64,000 nucleotides of DNA from Hymenobacter sp. BRD67 (GTDB lineage: Bacteria > Bacteroidota > Bacteroidia > Cytophagales > Hymenobacteraceae). A program made the position numbers and the translations under genes. The stretch spans positions 930,001 through 994,000 of the forward strand of contig NZ_CP053904.1 in the NCBI RefSeq assembly GCF_013256425.1, in the 5' to 3' direction. Positions within the stretch are counted from its first letter, which is position 1. Every line of letters starts with the position of its first letter. The notes below the pieces were generated by a model. The model was not told the DNA's origin and made no database searches. It worked only from the letters and a program-made list of their open reading frames with translations. Shown here piece after piece: positions 1-9,971 of the stretch.

Positions 1-290
1 GCACCCAGAACCAATTCAGCGGCAACAACAGCGGCTACAACACCAGCACGGGCAGCCAGAACCTTTTCATGGGCTACGAGAGCGGCTTCCGCAACACCAC
101 GGGCAACAGCAACCAGTTCACCGGCTACCGGAGCGGCTACAGCAACACCACCGGCAGCGCCAACCAGTTCAGCGGCTTCGCCAGCGGCTATGGCAACACG
201 GCGGGCAACAACAACGTGTTCAGCGGTTACCAGAGCGGCCAGTACAACACGACGGGCAGCAACAATACGGTGCTGGGCTTCAACAGCGGC
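1..290 (+). repeat. 51-bp coding tandem repeat, block 1
   Basis: About five units of 51 bp, each encoding a 17-residue repeat (NTTG..NQF.GY.SG). The block is cut by the window start and ends in the closing module PASGSGALTNATALG. Confidence 0.85.
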
Positions 291-2967
291 CCGGCTAGCG
301 GCAGCGGGGCGCTCACCAACGCCACGGCCCTGGGCGCCAACGTCACCCTGACCCAGAGCAACACCGTGGTGCTGGGTAACGGCGCCAGCGTGGGCATCGG
401 CACCGCCACGCCCAATAACCTGCTGGACCTGGGCCCCACCTACGGCGCAACGCCCACCGCCGCCGCTACCAAGAAGCTGGCCGTGTTCAACAGCGCAGCG
501 GGCGACAATTTCTACGGCTTGGGTGTATCGAGCGGGCAGCTAAACCTGTTTGCCGGGGGCACCAGTACGGCCGCGCCCGGCCTGGTGCTCAACACCAACG
601 GCAACGTGGGCATCGGCACCACTGCCCCACCCAGGCCTTGGACGTGGCCGGCACCACCCGCACCACCAACGCCATCGTCACCACGGCCCTGACCGGCACT
701 GGGGCCGACATCGGCACGGCCGTGGGCGTGGGCATCCGGGCCGACGGCGGCCTGAACCTGGGCCAGAACACCACCGGCAACAACGTGTACCTCGGCTACC
801 AGAGCGGCCAGGCCAACACGACGGGCAACTTCAACCAGTTCAGCGGCTACCTGAGCGGCGCCAGCAACACGATAGGCAGCTACAACCAGTTCAGCGGCTT
901 CTTCAGCGGCAACCGCAATACGACGGGCGGCAGCAACCAGTTCAGCGGCTTGCAGAGCGGCTACAGCAACACGACGGGCAGCTACAACCAGTTCAACGGC
1001 AGCCAGAGCGGCTACTTCAACACGACGGGCACTCAGAACCAGTTCAGCGGCTTCTACAGCGGCTACAACAACACGACGGGCAGCAACAACCTGTTCATCG
1101 GCTTCCAGAGCGGCTACAACAACACGACGGGCAACAACAACCAGTTCAGCGGCTACCAGAGCGGCGCCAGCAACACGACGGGCACTCAGAACCAGTTCAG
1201 CGGCTACAACAGCGGCTTCTTCAACACGACGGGCAACAACAACCAGTTCAACGGCTACTACAGCGGCTACCGCAACACGACGGGCACTCAGAACCAGTTC
1301 AACGGCTACCAGAGCGGCTATAATAACACGACGGGCAACGGCAATCAGTTCAGCGGCTACCAGAGCGGCTACAGCAACACGACGGGCCGGCAAAACCAGT
1401 TCAACGGCAGCCAGAGCGGGTTCGCCAATACGACGGGCGTCCAGAACCAGTTCATTGGTTACCAGGCAGGCCAGGCCAACACGACGGGCAACAACAACCA
1501 GTTCAACGGCTTCCTGAGTGGCTTTAGCAACACCACGGGCAGCCAGAACCTGTTCAGCGGCTTTCAGAGCGGCCAAGCTAATACCACAGGCTATGGCAAC
1601 CAGTTCATTGGCTACCAGGCCGGCTTCAGCAATACAATAGGCACCCAGAACCTATTCAGCGGCTACCAGAGCGGCTACTACAACACGACGGGCAGCAACA
1701 ACACGGTGCTGGGCTTCAACAGCGGCCCGGCCAGCGGCAGCGGGGCGCTCACCAACGCCACGGCCCTGGGCGCCAACGTCACCCTGACCCAGAGCAACAC
1801 GGTCATCCTCGGCAACGCCGCCAGCGTCGGCATCGGCACGAGTACCCCACCCAGATGCTGGAAGTTGCCGGCACGGTGTACAGTACCAGCGGCGGCTTCA
1901 AGTTTCCCGACGGCACCACCCAGGCCACGGCCGCCACGGCCACCAACCTGACGGGCGACGTGACCAGCACCGGCGCGGCCACCACCTACAACAACGTGGT
2001 GCCGGCCACCAAAGGCGGCGCAGGCACCGTGAGCGGCCTGCTCAAAGCAGACGGCGCGGGCAACGTGTCGGCCGCCACGGCCGCCACCGATTACCTGGCC
2101 CCTAACGGCAGCGCGGCGGCCCTGACCAACTTCCCCACCCTGAACCAGAACACGTCGGGCACGGCCAGCAACGTGACGGGCGTCGTAGCCGTGGCCAACG
2201 GAGGCACGGGCGTTACCACGTCCACGGGTTCGGGCAGCAACGTGCTCAGCAACTCGCCGACCTTGGTGACCCCGACCTTGGTGACCCCGGCCCTGGGTAC
2301 GCCCTCGGTCCTGGTGGCCACCAATGCCACCGGCACGGCTTCCGGCCTGACGGCAGGCACCGTGACGACCAACGCCAACCTGACCGGGGCTATCACCAGC
2401 TTGGGCAACGCCACTTCTTACGCCACCGTGGTGCCGGCCACCAAAGGCGGCGCGGGCGCGGTGAGCGGCCTGCTCAAAGCCGACGGCGCGGGCAACGTGT
2501 CGGCCGCCACGGCCGGCACCGACTACGCGGTAGCCTCAGGAAGCGGCAGCTACATCCAGAACGGCACTGGCGCGCAGGCCAGCAGCAACTTCAACATCAG
2601 CGGCGCGGGCACCGTGGGCGGCTTGCTCACGGCCGGCAGCGCCACCGTGGGCGGGGCCCTCAGCCTGCCCTTTCTAACCGCCAGTGCCAACCTGACCTTG
2701 AACAATACCCACTACACAGTGCGCCGCATTGGGGGGTGCAACACCATCACCCTGCCCCAGCCCAGTACCTGCCCGGGCCGCCTTTACGTCATCATCTGCT
2801 CGGTTGGCAGTGGTACCCTGAATCTGGCCGTGACCGGTAATACGGGCGGTCTTTCTCCCGGCATCTACGACGACGTGCCCGGTGCCTACCTCACGACGCT
2901 GGCCACCAACTCCCGCATCACCGTTCAGTCGAACGGCAGCGACTGGGTTGTCCTTACCAAGAACTAA
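1..2967 (+). CDS. Repeat-rich secreted fibre/adhesin-like protein, 5'-partial, two frameshifts
   Basis: The reading frame is open from base 3, so the gene starts upstream of the window. It holds two blocks of a 17-residue repeat with the pattern NTTGxxNQFxGYxSG (about 5 units, then about 19), each followed by the same closing module PASGSGALTNATALGANVTL and a GIGT-P-LD motif of the kind seen in trimeric fibre and tail-fibre proteins. The C-terminal third has two near-identical copies of a VVPATKGGAG...LLKADGAGN segment and a beta-rich end (ITLPQPS). Two frame changes occur at CCCC runs 625-628 and 1845-1848. Adding one C at each gives continuous GIGTTAPTQALDV and GIGTSTPTQMLEV. Probable role is a surface or appendage fibre; this is inferred from repeat style, not from a recognised catalytic domain. 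Confidence 0.75.
768..1730 (+). repeat. 51-bp coding tandem repeat, block 2
   Basis: About nineteen units of 51 bp in register with the reading frame. Units differ mainly at the residues around the NQF and GYQSG positions, while NTTG is nearly invariant. The last unit (GSNNTVLGFNSG) and closing module repeat those of block 1 almost exactly, so the whole repeat-plus-closing cassette has been duplicated. Confidence 0.88.
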
Positions 2968-3182
2968 GGACTGCTTTTTCCGGCACCCGGCCCAGCCACC
3001 CACCGGGCACCCTGCCCGCAGGCCTGCCTGTATTTGCTTAAAAGCGAAAGACCCGGCCGCTTGGTTGGGGGCTTTTTGGGTACTAGGCCACTGACCTGCA
3101 GCAGCCGCTGTGGGTCGGTGGCGGCCTTTATCTTTTTCCCGGGTCCCGGTGGACGACGGGCGTACGTTTAGCTTGGTTATTT

Positions 3183-5391
3183 ATGACAAACTTCTTCCCC
3201 GCTGGGCCTGCGCACTGCTGCTGGCCTTTCCTTTCGCCACCCAGGCCCAGAACGTGGGCATTGGTACCACGGCCCCCACCCAGCCGCTCGACGTGAACGG
3301 CAACCTGCGCGTGCGCGGGCTGAGCGGCACCGACACGCGTCTGCTGCAAGTGGACGCGGCCGGCAACCTCAGCCCGGCTGCTACGCTCTATCCCGCCACA
3401 GGGGCCGCCACCGGGCCGCTCACCCCCGCCCCGGCCAGCACTACTGCCAGCCTGAACAACCCCCTGGTGGCCGTGAGCGGCACCCTGGCCGTAGTATTGA
3501 ACCGCGGCACCGGCACCCTGAGCTTGTACGACATGAGTAACCCCGCTGCCCCGGTGCTGCGCGGCACGGCCAGCGGCATCACCAACGGGGTAGAAGTGGC
3601 CATCAGCGGCAGCACGGCCGCCGTGCTCTGCAACGACACCCAAACTAACGGCATTGGTCTCACCAAGCTCTACACCTTGGGCAGCGGCGCACCTACCCTG
3701 GTGAACACCCTCACGCCCCCGGCGGCCCTCTCGGCCTATAACGGCGGTATTGCCATGACCGGCACCAGCCTCTATGCCGTGTACGACCGGGGCGCCAGCA
3801 ACGGGTATTTCTACGTGTACGACGTGTCGGCGCCGGCTTCGGCCATGCTGCTAGGCACCGGCAACACGGGCTGCTACACCCCGTAGGCTGTGGCAGCGGC
3901 CGGCACGCTGGCCGCCGTGAGCAGCCAGTACGGCGGCGTGGCCGTGCTCGACGTGAGCAACCCTGCCGCGCCCGCCGTGGTGGGCAGTACCGGCTGCCCG
4001 GCCTACAACGGCGGCTACGACGGGCCCGTGGCCATGACCACCACCACGTTGTGCCTGCTCAGCATTCCCACCAACCAGCTGCTGACCTACTCCCTGAGCG
4101 CGGCCGGGGTGCCCACCCTGCGCCACACCTACACCACTGGAACCACCCCAGTGAGCGTGGCCCTGAGCGGTAGCCTGGCCTACGTGGCCTGCCGGGGCAG
4201 CAACGCCTTGCAGGTCATCGACGTGAGCGGGGCCAGCGCCGTACGCGGTACGGTTGCCCTCGACGCCAGCGATAACAACCTGGCGCTGGGCCCCAACCTG
4301 CTGCTGGCCGCCAACGGCAGCCCCGCTAACGACCTGCAGGCGTTCGTGCTCAACGGCCCGCGCAGCGTGACCGTGGCCCCGGACGGCACCATCGGCACGA
4401 CGGCGCTGCCTACCCCCGGCGACTACGTGCAGAACCAACCCGCTACCACCCAAAGCGGCGGCTTTAACCTGAACAATAGCGGCTACCTCGGCACCCGCCT
4501 GGGCATCGGTACCACCGCGCCCGTGACCCGGCTCGACGTGCGCAACGTGAGCTCGAACTTTCCGGCCACCTCCGGCTCGGTGCAGAGCACCGGCCACTTC
4601 GCCCGGTTTGCCGATGGCTCCGGGATGGTGCTGGACCTGGGCGGCAACGGCGGTAACGGCGCCTGGTTTCAAAGCACCAACAGCGGCGGCCTGGGCACGA
4701 GCTACCCGCTGCTACTCAACCCCAACGGCGGCAGCATCGGCATCAATACCACGGCCCCAGCCCGCTCGCTCGACATTGGCTCGCTGAACTCGCCCCGCCC
4801 GGCACTGCTGCGTCTGGGCGCCGGCAATGGCGGTGTGGCCCGGCAGTGGGAACTGGGCGTGCAGGTGAACACCGGCAACCTAAACGACGTGACCGGCGAG
4901 TACTATGACTTTGTGGTGCGCGACGCCACCGGTGGCAACACCCGGCTGCTGGTGGAGTATAACACCGGCAACGTAGGCATTGGCACCAGCAGCCCCAGCC
5001 AGCCGCTCGACGTGAAGGGCAACGCTAATGTGGGCGGCGCCCTGAGCGTGGGTGTCGCCGCCTCGCCGGGCCAGGTGCTCACACCCACCACCACCCACAA
5101 CATGCTGGCCGTGGCCTACGGGCAGGTAGGCATAGGCCCTGTAATCGTTTCCACTTCGGGCAACTACACGGTGTCAGGCACCGGCTCAGGGGTCTACACC
5201 ATTACCTTCCCAGCCAGCAGCGGCCTGAGCAATGTCAACTTCGACGGCAACCCAGTGACGGTGTCCGTCTATGGGGCGACCCCTGGCCTGGCCACCTTTA
5301 CCGGGGGGCAGGCTTTATCACCGTCCGCACGTTTACCCTCGCCGGCGCGTCGGCCGACTTTCCGTTCACCTTCACTACTTTCGCGCCCTGA
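3183..5391 (+). CDS. Secreted beta-propeller/tail-fibre-like surface protein, two indels and one in-frame stop
   Basis: The likely start is ATG 3183, giving MTNFFPRWACALLLAFPF and a signal peptide ending in AQ, once one C is added to CCCC 3197-3200. A GIGTTAPTQPLDVNGN motif follows, then several repeats of the LVIDVSNPAAPxVVGS / VALSGSLAYV type, a LVIVD-like propeller pattern, and two more GIGT-P-LDV fibre motifs. In-frame TAG at 3884-3886 interrupts the pattern TP-x-AVAAAGTLAAV where other repeats have a coding residue; CAG to TAG is the simplest change. The 3' end needs one G in the run 5303-5308; the frame then reads FITVRTFTLAGAS...FTTFAP and stops at 5389-5391. Probably the partner of the upstream fibre gene. 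Confidence 0.68.
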
Positions 5392-5530
5392 GGTGCCGGG
5401 CCACCGCAGTGGCCGCCTTGGCCACGCGATGCGGTTGGGTAGCATACTTGGGCGCAACGGCTGAGATAGTATAGCGAAGGCAGACAAAGTTATACCCCGC
5501 CAATATTCGAGCGTTTGTTGGAGTCTCTGG

Positions 5531-5569
5531 CGTTTAGGAAACACGTCCCTTCGGCGTATTTCCTAAACT
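5531..5569. terminator. Hairpin after the fibre genes
   Basis: A 10-bp stem (GTTTAGGAAA with TTTCCTAAAC) closes a short loop about 140 bases after the restored stop of the propeller gene. There is no strong T tract, so terminator function is inferred. Confidence 0.4.
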
Positions 5570-5667
5570 TTCAATCGTAGACGAGTTTCTCAAACTCCCT
5601 GGCCCGGCAGCGTCCTGCTGGCACCTGGTGCCGGCCAACTGGCAGGCGTTCAGCAAAAGGAGGGTTT

Positions 5668-6090
5668 TTAATCAGCGTATCCGTTTAGGTAGGCCGAGAT
5701 GCTGTCGATATTAATCCACGTCGTCTGTGCTCGAAAAACGACTCCCTGTGCCTGAGTACTGAACGCGATACGAAAGCAAATGCCATCGTGAACAATGCTC
5801 AAATCGCCAATGCCGTTTCCGCTTGGAATGACGCACTGCTCGATAGTGACCTGAGTCAGGTTCAGGGCCAACTGCACGGTGTTGCACTCCCGTTGCAGCC
5901 ATTTGGGTGGCGCATCGGCTGGGAAATCCCGCAAATCAAACCGGAGCCGGCATTGTAGGTCGCCTCCGCAAAGGATGGAAAGCTCATGCAAGCGCACGCC
6001 GGATAAGGAAGGTGCTTAGGCGGGGTAAATACTCGTGATGGTTTTGGGATTCAGCACGTGCTCAATCCACGTAGAGTCGGTATTTTCCAT
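5668..6090 (-). pseudogene. Imm50-like immunity protein with an in-frame stop
   Basis: From ATG 6090 the minus strand reads MENTDSTWIEHVLNPKTI then SIYPA, a TAA at 6016-6018, and continues in the same frame APSLSGVRLHELSILCGGD, FDLRDFPADAPPKW, NTVQLALNLTQV and a C-terminal TTWINIDSISAYLNG. The order W...LNP..I..IY, PSL..VRLHE, FDL..FP..PP.KW resembles the Imm50 immunity family as I know it; I could not run a profile. Without the stop the protein would be 140 residues. Because the frame is the same on both sides, this is a substitution (for example CAA to TAA), not the G/C-run indel seen elsewhere. A downstream GTG at 5997 could still give a shortened product. It stands opposite to an Rhs-tip-like gene. 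Confidence 0.55.
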
Positions 6091-6317
6091 GCCTTATGGC
6101 TACAAAGCCTAACCAAAAGTAAGCTCCTACTACTTGCAGCGCCAGTCCGCGAAAAGGTCGTTTTGCTGGTCAGGCTAGTTAAATAGGGTCGCAGAGTACG
6201 GTAACAGAGTAGCTCAGAAACTACCTCGCCGACGTGCTGGCTTAGAAAGCCCGCCGCAAGTACGTTTCTGGCGCATGGCGGGGGGTTGAGGAAGCCTGAA
6301 AACGGTGCGTCCATAAG

Positions 6318-6836
6318 GTGCCCCTTAATTGTATTAGTGTGTCAACCACTGGCTCATCCATTAGGGTAGCGTACAGGAGCAGGTCAGCTGCACCTGTAGC
6401 TGTTGAGGCTAATGCTACTGTAGGATTTGTAACACTTACCACAAATGCTAGAGGCCTAAAATTCTTGGCGAGTGTAGGCGGTCAATACCTTGCAAGTCGT
6501 AATTGGCGGGATATAGACTATTGGGATGCAGGGGTTGATGCCTTGCTAAATGGCAATCCTGCTCTTGAGGGAGCAGTAGACTTTAAACCTGGCAATTACA
6601 ACTCTGACGAACCCATACTATCGGTAGTTGGACGCAACAAGGCTGTCGGTAAAGCGGTAGGCGAGACAGCAGCCTATTATGTTGGTGGTAAACTAATGGG
6701 AACTGAAGGAGCGAAGGCAGTATTTGGTGAGGGCGCCGCAACCGAATTCATGAAAAGTACCTTAATAAATGCGGCGGGTAATGACTGGGGTAATGCTGGC
6801 GGTATATTCGTGCCATACAATGCTGAAAAACACTAG
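6318..6836 (+). CDS. Rhs/polymorphic-toxin C-terminal-like fragment
   Basis: 172 codons from a GTG. After a proline/alanine segment (SAAPVAVEANA) the sequence FLASVGGQYLASRNWRDIDYW and the glycine/alanine-rich EPILSVVGRNKAVGKAVGETAAYY resemble the segment that joins an Rhs core to its variable toxin tip in Bacteroidota. No Rhs YD repeats precede it and no catalytic toxin motif is visible, so it may be a displaced tip or a 3' remnant. It lies 4 bases upstream of a small membrane protein gene, the usual toxin-immunity arrangement. Base composition is visibly lower in GC than the flanking fibre genes. The start is uncertain, and upstream sequence offers no better one. Confidence 0.45.
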   Translation: MPLNCISVSTTGSSIRVAYRSRSAAPVAVEANATVGFVTLTTNARGLKFLASVGGQYLASRNWRDIDYWDAGVDALLNGNPALEGAVDFKPGNYNSDEPILSVVGRNKAVGKAVGETAAYYVGGKLMGTEGAKAVFGEGAATEFMKSTLINAAGNDWGNAGGIFVPYNAEKH

Positions 6837-6840
6837 TTAT

Positions 6841-7143
6841 ATGAAAAATAAGCTTATGTGGTTAATATCAATGCTTTTCATTGCATTAACTTGTATTTGC
6901 ATATATCAAAATACTGTTGGGATGGCTAACTTACAAAAATATGGTGTTACAGTTAAAAGTTTAGTGTGTGGGAGTTCTTATGCAAAGGGAACCTATACAT
7001 ATGATATAAAACTTATTTATAATACTAAAATTTATGAAAACTCATTCCGTACTAGCAAGCGGACATTTAATATTAATGATTCTGTTTTAGTGAAAATTAA
7101 TTCTCAAAATCCAGACGGATATTGCATTTTAGTGGGAAATTAA
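6841..7143 (+). CDS. Small single-span membrane protein, AT-rich, possible immunity protein
   Basis: 100 residues starting MKNKLMWLISMLFIALTCIC, one hydrophobic N-terminal helix, then a small beta-rich exported or cytoplasmic domain (YTYDIKLIYNTKIYENSF) ending in LVGN. The domain layout recalls DUF3592-like small membrane proteins, but I do not claim membership. The gene is strikingly AT-rich against a GC-rich background, which suggests recent acquisition. It follows the Rhs-tip-like fragment by 4 bases and its TAA abuts the ATG of the next gene. The context suggests a cognate immunity role; that is inference only. Confidence 0.6.
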   Translation: MKNKLMWLISMLFIALTCICIYQNTVGMANLQKYGVTVKSLVCGSSYAKGTYTYDIKLIYNTKIYENSFRTSKRTFNINDSVLVKINSQNPDGYCILVGN

Positions 7144-8385
7144 ATGAAATACCTTTTAAGTATAGCTTTTATATTAAATTCGTGTTTAGTCTATGCTCAA
7201 TGGACAAACATCGGTCCCGGCGGGGAGGCGCTGTCCGGGGTATGCTTTAGTTCCGCGACCAACGGCTGGGTCTGCGGGGCCAAAGGAGCGCTCTTCCACA
7301 CCCGGGATGGAGGTGCGACGTGGCCCAGCATCCAGCCCGGCTTCCAAACCACGGGCCCGCGCAGCCTGCTCGTCTCCGTTGCCGTCCTCAACCAGTACGA
7401 CGTGCTCGTGCTGGCCCAGCAGCCGGATTCGCTGCTGCCCACCCAGATTTTTTATTCGCAAACCAACGGCTACAGCTTCAAGCCAGCCTTCGACCGCAGC
7501 AGTGCCACCAGCGAGTTTGCGCAGATGAGCTTCCATACTTATAAGCTCGGCTTACTGGTCGGAGCGGGTGGGGCGTTCCGCTACAGTCGGGACGGGGGCT
7601 TTGGCTGGGACCAGGTACCCAGCGGGACCCTGAACGACTTGTGGGCCGGCGACTCCCCGGATGGCATCACCTACTACCTGGTCGGCAGCAAGGGCACGCT
7701 GCGCAAAGGCTCCCGGTTTGAGCCCGTTTCCAAGGCCCTCAACAGTGGCACCTTTGCCCGGCTCACCGGCGTCTGGTTTGTCGACGTGAACCAGGGCTAC
7801 GTGGTCGGGGACGGGGGCACGGCCCGGCGCACCACGGACGGGGGCGCGAGCTGGACCCCGATGCCGGTTCAGACAACCGTTAACCTGAACGCCGTCCGCT
7901 TTCTGGATGCCAACACCGGCTTCATCGTGGGCGATTTGGGCACCTTGCTGCTCACCACGGACGGGGCAAGAGCTGGCAGCCCGAAGCCAGTCACACCTTC
8001 GAAACGCTCACGGCCATCAGCGCCACCGATGACGGGCTCAACACGTGGGTCGTGGGCGGCAACGGCACGGTGCTTCGGCGCGGGGCGGTCCTGCCGCTGG
8101 CCAGCCGCGGCCCGGCGCCGGGGGTGCAGTGGCAGGCCTATCCGAATCCGTTTACCACCACGCTCACGCTGACCGGCCCGGCCCTGACCAGCCCCTGACC
8201 GGCGAGGTGTCGCTGCTGGATGAGCTGGGTCGTACGGTGGTCCACCAGGTAGTGGAGCTGGGCACCACCAGCGCGGCACAATGGCCCTTTCGCTACCCGC
8301 TACCTTAGCGCCGGGCGTGTACACGCTGCGGCTCGGGCTACCCGGGCAGCCGCCGGTAAGCCACCGACTCGTTCGACTGCCGTAA
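7144..8385 (+). CDS. Secreted YCF48/BNR-type beta-propeller, T9SS cargo-like, three frameshifts
   Basis: An AT-rich signal peptide (MKYLLSIAFILNSCLVYAQ) leads into a propeller with repeated WFVD..QGYVVGDGGTARRTTDGGASW and FLDANTGFIVGDLGTLLLTTDG blades, then a C-terminal domain with YPNPFTTTLTL, LLDELGRTV and LAPGVYTLRL, the pattern of Por secretion (T9SS type A) sorting domains. Three single-base losses break it: one G at 7963-7966 (the intact paralogue has five Gs at the same place), one C near 8182-8184 and one C at 8285-8287. Restoring them gives a stop at 8383-8385. The next gene is a close paralogue. Confidence 0.78.
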
Positions 8386-8438
8386 ATGCCGCGCCCGGGT
8401 GCCGCCGCCCTACTCACTTCAATAGCCTTCCGCGCTTT

Positions 8439-9671
8439 ATGACACGACTCTTTACCACGCTCTGCGCCTGTCTGCTCACCACCCACGCCTTTGCCCAGTG
8501 GACCAATATCGGGCCGGGCGGGGAGTCGCTAAGCGCCATCAGCTTCTTCGATGCCGCCAACGGCTGGGCCTGCGGGGCCAACTCCATCCTTTACAGGACC
8601 CAGGACGGGGGCAAGACGTGGACTTCCATCCCGAACTTTTACAATTTCAAGCCCCATAACAACATGCTCTCCATCGTGGCCACGACCAGTGACCTGATGG
8701 TGTTAATTGAGCAGTTGCCTTCCACCGCCTCACCGGCCATTATCTATCATGGGATACGGGACAAGGCAGGGCTTTACGAATACCTGAGCGGCCCGGACGG
8801 GGTAGGCGACTACAACAAGCTCAACCTACGCCAGCTCGCCACCGGCTTTGCCGTGGGCAACGGCGGGGCCCTGGCCCTGACCCACGACCGGGGCTTTACC
8901 TGGACCACGGCCTCTAGTGGCACGAGCAACGATTTGTTCGCCGCCGATTCGCCGGATGAAACCGTCACTTACCTGGCCGGCAGCAAGGGCACGCTACGCA
9001 AAGCAGCTGGCCCGAACTTCACGAACTGGCAGGCGCTCAACACCACGACCACGGCCCGCCTGACGGGGGTCTGGTTCGTCACCCCTAAGCAGGGCTACCT
9101 GGTGGGCGACGCCGGCACGGCCCTGCGTACCACCGATGGGGGCCTCACCTGGACGGCCATGCCCGTAAACACGGCCGCTGACCTTGCCGCCGTGCGCTTT
9201 CTCACGGCCACGACGGGCTTCATCGTGGGGGATTTGGGTACGCTGCTGCTTACTACCGATGGGGGCAAGAGCTGGCAGCCCGAAGCGAGCCACACCTACG
9301 AAACCCTTACCGACATTAGTGCCACGGCCGACGGCTCCACTACCTGGGTGTCGGGTGGGGGCGGCACAGTGCTCCAGCGCGGGGCCGTCGTGCTGGCCGG
9401 CCGCAGCCCCGCGGCCGGGAAAAGCTGGGCGGCTTATCCTACTCGCTTTACCGAGGCGCTGAACGTGTCGCTCCCCGGGGAACAGGCCGCGCGCCTTAAG
9501 CTGCTGGACCTGACCGGCCGCACGCTAACCGAGCAGCTCCTGCCGGCGGGCAAGCGCGCCGAGACCTGGCCGCTGCGGGTGCCGGAGCAGCTCAGCGCCG
9601 GCGTATACGTGGTGGAAGTAACCTTCGAAAACCAAGCGCCCCAAACGCAACGGGTTGTCCACCTGCAATAG
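8439..9671 (+). CDS. Secreted YCF48/BNR-type beta-propeller with T9SS sorting domain
   Basis: 410 residues, intact. Signal peptide MTRLFTTLCACLLTTHAFAQ, then blades containing FFDAANGWACGANSILYRTQDGG-type and WFVTPKQGYLVGDAGTALR motifs, and a last 80 residues (LKLLDLTGRTLTEQLLPAG ... LSAGVYVVEVTF) matching the Por C-terminal sorting domain. The family resembles YCF48/HCF136 photosystem assembly propellers in fold only; here the protein is exported and probably surface-attached. It is a tandem duplicate of the upstream gene. The TTDGGKSWQPEASHT segment is identical in both once the upstream indel is repaired. Confidence 0.85.
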   Translation: MTRLFTTLCACLLTTHAFAQWTNIGPGGESLSAISFFDAANGWACGANSILYRTQDGGKTWTSIPNFYNFKPHNNMLSIVATTSDLMVLIEQLPSTASPAIIYHGIRDKAGLYEYLSGPDGVGDYNKLNLRQLATGFAVGNGGALALTHDRGFTWTTASSGTSNDLFAADSPDETVTYLAGSKGTLRKAAGPNFTNWQALNTTTTARLTGVWFVTPKQGYLVGDAGTALRTTDGGLTWTAMPVNTAADLAAVRFLTATTGFIVGDLGTLLLTTDGGKSWQPEASHTYETLTDISATADGSTTWVSGGGGTVLQRGAVVLAGRSPAAGKSWAAYPTRFTEALNVSLPGEQAARLKLLDLTGRTLTEQLLPAGKRAETWPLRVPEQLSAGVYVVEVTFENQAPQTQRVVHLQ

Positions 9672-9720
9672 CGCCGGTCAGGGAGTTGCAAGCAAGGAGG
9701 GCTTTGCAGAAAATTAACCC

Positions 9721-9762
9721 ACCTTGCAGTAGGAAAAGCAGGGGCTTTCCCTACTGCAAGGT
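9721..9762. terminator. Hairpin after the tandem propeller genes
   Basis: A 13-bp perfect stem (ACCTTGCAGTAGG with CCTACTGCAAGGT) lies 50 bases after the stop at 9671. An inner AAAGC/GCTTT can also pair. Followed by no clear T run. Confidence 0.55.
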
Positions 9763-9971
9763 CCTCGGTAAGGTCCCGTTTACGCAGCCTTTGGGGTGTT
9801 TTCCGCACATGAAAAACGCCCGCAGGTGCGGTCCCTAAAAGGGCCATGAAAATCGTTTATAGGCAGGCTGTATAAGTAGTAAGTAATTGGAAGGCAGTCG
9901 TTTGTAAATGAGATAAATTAGTCGCGTGTTTTACTAATTTTCTCCTTTTTACCTACTTGCTTTCCTTTTCA

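Noticed and set aside
512..1576. Long minus-strand ORF (354 codons) with repeats
   Set aside because: It is the antisense of the 51-bp repeat block; regular repeats without stops on one strand give open antisense frames. Its translation is low-complexity Val/Ala/Arg.
625..1848. Phase variation by slippage at the two CCCC runs of the fibre gene
   Set aside because: The runs are only four bases, too short for efficient slippage, and identical one-base losses occur in fmt, namZ, the RND pump and other non-surface genes.
3884..6018. Recoded stop codons (TAG or TAA read as Gln)
   Set aside because: All intact genes in the window end at standard TAA, TAG or TGA with normal protein ends, and the two internal stops are different codons in accessory genes.
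8439..9671. Photosystem II assembly factor
   Set aside because: The YCF48-like match reflects only the propeller fold; the protein has a signal peptide and a T9SS sorting domain, and nothing photosynthetic is present.
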